Assembly (NCBI GenBank): GCA_018136815.1
Contig: CM030931.1
Span: 9,607,829-9,671,828, forward strand
Origin: Isochrysis galbana
Lineage: Eukaryota; Haptophyta; Isochrysidales; Isochrysidaceae
Reading direction: 5' to 3'
Length of the DNA: 64,000 bases
Made by a program: the position numbers and the translations under genes. The notes under the pieces were generated by a model. It did not search any database and was not told where the DNA came from. It was given only the letters and a program-made list of their open reading frames with translations. Shown piece after piece: positions 62,692 through 64,000 of the stretch (position 1 is its first letter; the number at the start of each line of letters is the position of its first letter).

Positions 62692-63501
62692 TGTCGTATT
62701 CCATACGATGACAGACTTTTACTTATAACCTATGGGTTTATAACCTGTGGGTTATTTTAAGCCTCAAGGTCTCGTCGATTGGTATACCGCCTCTTCTCTT
62801 ACTTTCTCTCGATGTCATCAAATGTTCCATGACCGTCTTTTGTCTTCTCTCGTCCATCGGTTGTAGGTCCCCAGCGAGGTCTGCCCTCGTTGTGCCGACC
62901 CCTCTGTCGCATGTCTGCGCGTTGCTGAATTGCCCTGGTGCCGACGCCTGGCCGTCCGTCCAGGTGTGGTTAGTTTTCGCCCTGTTTGGTTTAGTTTGTG
63001 TGGTTCTGTGCACTCAGACTTTTTGAGTCCTTGCGTTATAGTCTCCCGTGTCTACCTCGGACCTAAGAAGCTCCCATTCTCATTCTCTCTCTTCCACTAG
63101 CTCGCTAGCTAGCCTCGTCTCTACTCTCCGACGCCACGCGTCGCTATCCTCCGACCTCCGGTCTACCTCATCGCTCGTAGCGCTCGATGGCAGACACTGT
63201 CAGACCCGACTCTTACTATGACCTTTCAGACTTCTTCCCGCAAGCAACAATCAACGATCCTTCCACGACCGCGTCAGCTGCCGGCTCGATCGAACGGCCC
63301 TCTGCCTACGAGCCTGTAGTCATCGCATGTTCGACAAGCACAAATTCCGCCTTGGCGCCTACGACCGCGCCCTCTCACAGTCCCGCTCCCCCTCGGTCCA
63401 TGGGAGCAGCGGGAACCTCTTTTGGCCCACAAGGGGTCCACTTCGTCGGAGCCGGCGGCTCCTTGTCGTATTCCATACGATGACAGACTTTTACTTATAA
63501 C
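62692..63501. repeat. 38-bp direct repeats 734 bp apart
   Basis: TGTCGTATTCCATACGATGA plus CAGACTTTTACTTATAAC at 62692-62729 and again, identical, at 63464-63501. Each repeat carries the inverted pair TCGTAT/ATACGA. Between them lie AT-poor sequence and a Thr/Ser-rich ORF (63187-63483). Confidence 0.75.
63187..63483 (+). CDS. ORF between the direct repeats, 98 aa
   Basis: ATG 63187 (MADTVRPDSYYDLSDFFPQA) to a stop inside the second 38-bp repeat. Ser/Thr/Ala/Pro-rich after residue 25. Possibly the beginning of an element's first gene, truncated by the repeat. Not recognised. Confidence 0.3.
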   Translation: MADTVRPDSYYDLSDFFPQATINDPSTTASAAGSIERPSAYEPVVIACSTSTNSALAPTTAPSHSPAPPRSMGAAGTSFGPQGVHFVGAGGSLSYSIR

Positions 63502-63568
63502 AGGCTCCGATCAGCTCGTGAGCTCATGACGGATGGCGAGCCCGGCCCTTGGACATATTTTTCTTCAG

Positions 63569-64000
63569 ATGGCAGATGGGAACTATCAGGGATCAGGGCT
63601 ATCTCAAGTCCACACTCCTCACATCTCACATCTCTCGTCCACACCATTTAAATCGTCCGGAAGCCGCCCGCTTGCCTCCTCGATGGGGTGGACGAGCGAC
63701 GGCAGGTACGACCGAGCCGCAGGCGCACAGGAGAACTTCTCGCCGCAGACCCCCGGACTGAAGGTGCTTGAGGCGAGCAGTGAGTGCACCGGTCCGGCTA
63801 CAGCTGCCATACAGAAAAGATTAATGTCGGCAGAGCAGCTTCTGGGCGGCTGCTCCGAGATGCCACTCCGAGCTGTCGTCCAACTTTCTCCTGAGACTGA
63901 GGCTGCACACACCCATCCACCAGTGCGGCGCACCGTATCAAGTGTGCGTTCCAGCTGCAGCACAGAGCTTTTCCTCGCGGGCGCCTCGCCATTCGAGGTG
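63569..64000 (+). CDS. Partial gene running off the right edge
   Basis: After TTTTCTTCAG (acceptor-like) a frame starts with MADGNYQGSGLSQVHTPHIS at 63569 and stays open to the last base (144 codons): LASSMGWTSDGRYDRAAGAQ, GLKVLEASSECTGPATAAIQ, EMPLRAVVQLSPETEAAHTH, LFLAGASPFEV. Composition is coding-like. No family can be named from this part. The ATG may be internal to an exon. Confidence 0.5.
   Translation, partial: MADGNYQGSGLSQVHTPHISHLSSTPFKSSGSRPLASSMGWTSDGRYDRAAGAQENFSPQTPGLKVLEASSECTGPATAAIQKRLMSAEQLLGGCSEMPLRAVVQLSPETEAAHTHPPVRRTVSSVRSSCSTELFLAGASPFEV

Noticed and set aside
1-64000. tRNA or rRNA genes
   Set aside because: No cloverleaf or rRNA signature sequence was seen on either strand by eye; a tRNAscan-SE run would be decisive.

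Overview
This window looks like nuclear DNA of a GC-rich, repeat-laden eukaryote. Evidence: protein genes split by short spliceosomal introns (about 75-220 bp, mostly GT-AG, at least two GC-AG), no operons, monocistronic genes on both strands, many nested transposable elements, and long C/G homopolymers. The gene set (plastid/Golgi-type TPT transporter, endosomal Na+/H+ exchanger, ANKRD13-like, U-box/ankyrin, DHHC, CANT-type apyrase, GH33 sialidase, PheA-type FAD monooxygenase) fits a unicellular alga. A haptophyte-like lineage is my best guess, but it is inference only.

Layout. 1-4,540: a LINE on the minus strand carrying two nested insertions (a mariner-like element and a SINE), then a SINE-like copy split by a non-autonomous hAT. 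5,039-7,170: five-exon TPT/nucleotide-sugar transporter. 7,370-9,990: retroelements, including an ORF-bearing LINE derivative with a perfect 17-bp target duplication. 10,992-14,745: divergent pair (putative mitochondrial protein, minus; small GGIF-repeat protein, plus). 15,340-17,600: SINE-like copies. 17,902-19,698: ANKRD13-like gene. 20,350-23,050: SINE inserted in the end of an unrecognised gene. 23,715-26,410: FAD monooxygenase. 27,100-28,110: repeats. 28,188-29,111: DHHC palmitoyltransferase. 29,376-33,170: repeats, a 1.4-kb TIR transposon with a natural empty site elsewhere in the window, a Ty3/Gypsy fossil and an HU-like small ORF. 33,513-36,055: divergent membrane protein / apyrase pair. 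36,230-38,300: repeats and a hAT fragment. 38,584-40,020: sialidase. 41,221-42,858: coiled-coil protein. 43,104-43,383: 18-bp minisatellite. 44,909-46,707: U-box/ankyrin protein. 47,988-49,884: repeats. About 50,200-51,114: unrecognised three-exon gene. 51,407-53,590: repeats. 53,684-55,393: TrmA-like tRNA methyltransferase. 56,391-57,790: SINE-like copy with a nested MITE. 58,255-62,095: eight-exon NHE. 63,569-64,000: gene running off the right edge.

The host genes do not form one pathway, although several act in the secretory or endomembrane system (TPT, DHHC, apyrase, sialidase, NHE, ANKRD13-like). A TAGAGTA/TACTCTA motif recurs upstream of several of them.

The most unusual signal is in the mobile elements. 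Otherwise different SINE/LINE-like families begin with a short hairpin whose stem sequence varies with compensatory changes, usually around a TTAT loop, and an ATG follows within a few bases. Several share a GAGAMTWTTAAAAGGTTT-like 3' end and have 13-17 bp target-site duplications. This looks like a community of hairpin-capped retroelements sharing one mobilising machinery.
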